A stretch of 31,878 nucleotides of DNA from an uncultured Oscillibacter sp. Lineage in GTDB: Bacteria > Bacillota > Clostridia > Oscillospirales > Oscillospiraceae. This document shows, in pieces, positions 31,854 through 31,878 of the stretch. The notes under the pieces are model-generated. The model had not been told where the DNA came from, made no database searches, and saw only the letters and a list, made by a program, of their open reading frames with translations. The number at the start of each line of letters is the position of its first letter. Position 1 is the stretch's first letter. Both the position numbers and the translations under genes were made by a program. The stretch spans positions 1 through 31,878 of the forward strand of contig NZ_CAJUBK010000024.1 in assembly GCF_910584465.1 (NCBI RefSeq), given 5' to 3'.

Positions 31854-31878
31854 GGTGAGCGCATCGGCGGGAGGGGAG

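Overview
The window is about 31.9 kb of GC-rich DNA with tightly packed genes, strong AGGAGG-type ribosome binding sites and many 4-base ATGA overlaps. Gene content (VanG-type cluster, indolepyruvate:ferredoxin oxidoreductase, SLH-domain protein, BlaI/M56 pair, PatB-like enzyme) suggests an anaerobic, GC-rich Clostridia member of the Oscillospiraceae type, probably from the gut. That placement is inference from gene content. I saw no tRNA, rRNA, CRISPR array, insertion sequence or integrase.

Left part (1-10.5 kb): after the first codons of a leftward DUF362-like protein behind a MerR-style promoter, a rightward housekeeping run encodes Ddl, MurF, an ABC-F ATPase, a YdcF/DUF218 membrane protein, a flavodoxin-like protein, release factor 1, a small membrane protein, a fusion of threonylcarbamoyl-AMP synthase (Sua5) with a dephospho-CoA-kinase-like domain, and an M18 aminopeptidase. 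It ends at a strong bidirectional terminator.

Middle (10.5-19.8 kb): a leftward secreted SLH-repeat protein and a rightward M20 amidohydrolase diverge from a 424-bp gap with good promoters for both. Then comes a BlaI repressor and BlaR1-like M56 sensor pair with two matching 15-bp operators around its promoter. The sensor has an unusually long extracellular part without a recognisable penicillin-binding domain. Leftward after that are a PatB/MalY-type C-S lyase gene broken by a one-base frameshift and a membrane-anchored GH25 muramidase.

Right-middle (19.8-25.8 kb): a LysR regulator diverges from a four-gene operon, iorA-iorB-CoA transferase-aminotransferase. Together these could carry an aromatic amino acid through the 2-oxo acid to an aryl-acetyl-CoA and then to the free acid, yielding reduced ferredoxin and a transferable CoA thioester.

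Right end (25.8-31.9 kb): a leftward glycopeptide-resistance cluster of the VanG (D-Ala-D-Ser) type, in the order vanR-vanS-[288-bp regulatory gap]-vanG-vanXY-vanT. The two-component system has its own constitutive-looking promoter. The gap before vanG carries three GAGATC-headed repeats at an exact 22-bp period, read as a candidate VanR operator, and then a roughly 200-nt leader with several hairpins. The cluster matches its surroundings in base composition and has no visible mobile-element genes, which suggests long residence in the chromosome. The window therefore holds both the normal D-Ala-D-Ala branch (Ddl, MurF) and the alternative D-Ala-D-Ser branch of cell-wall precursor synthesis.
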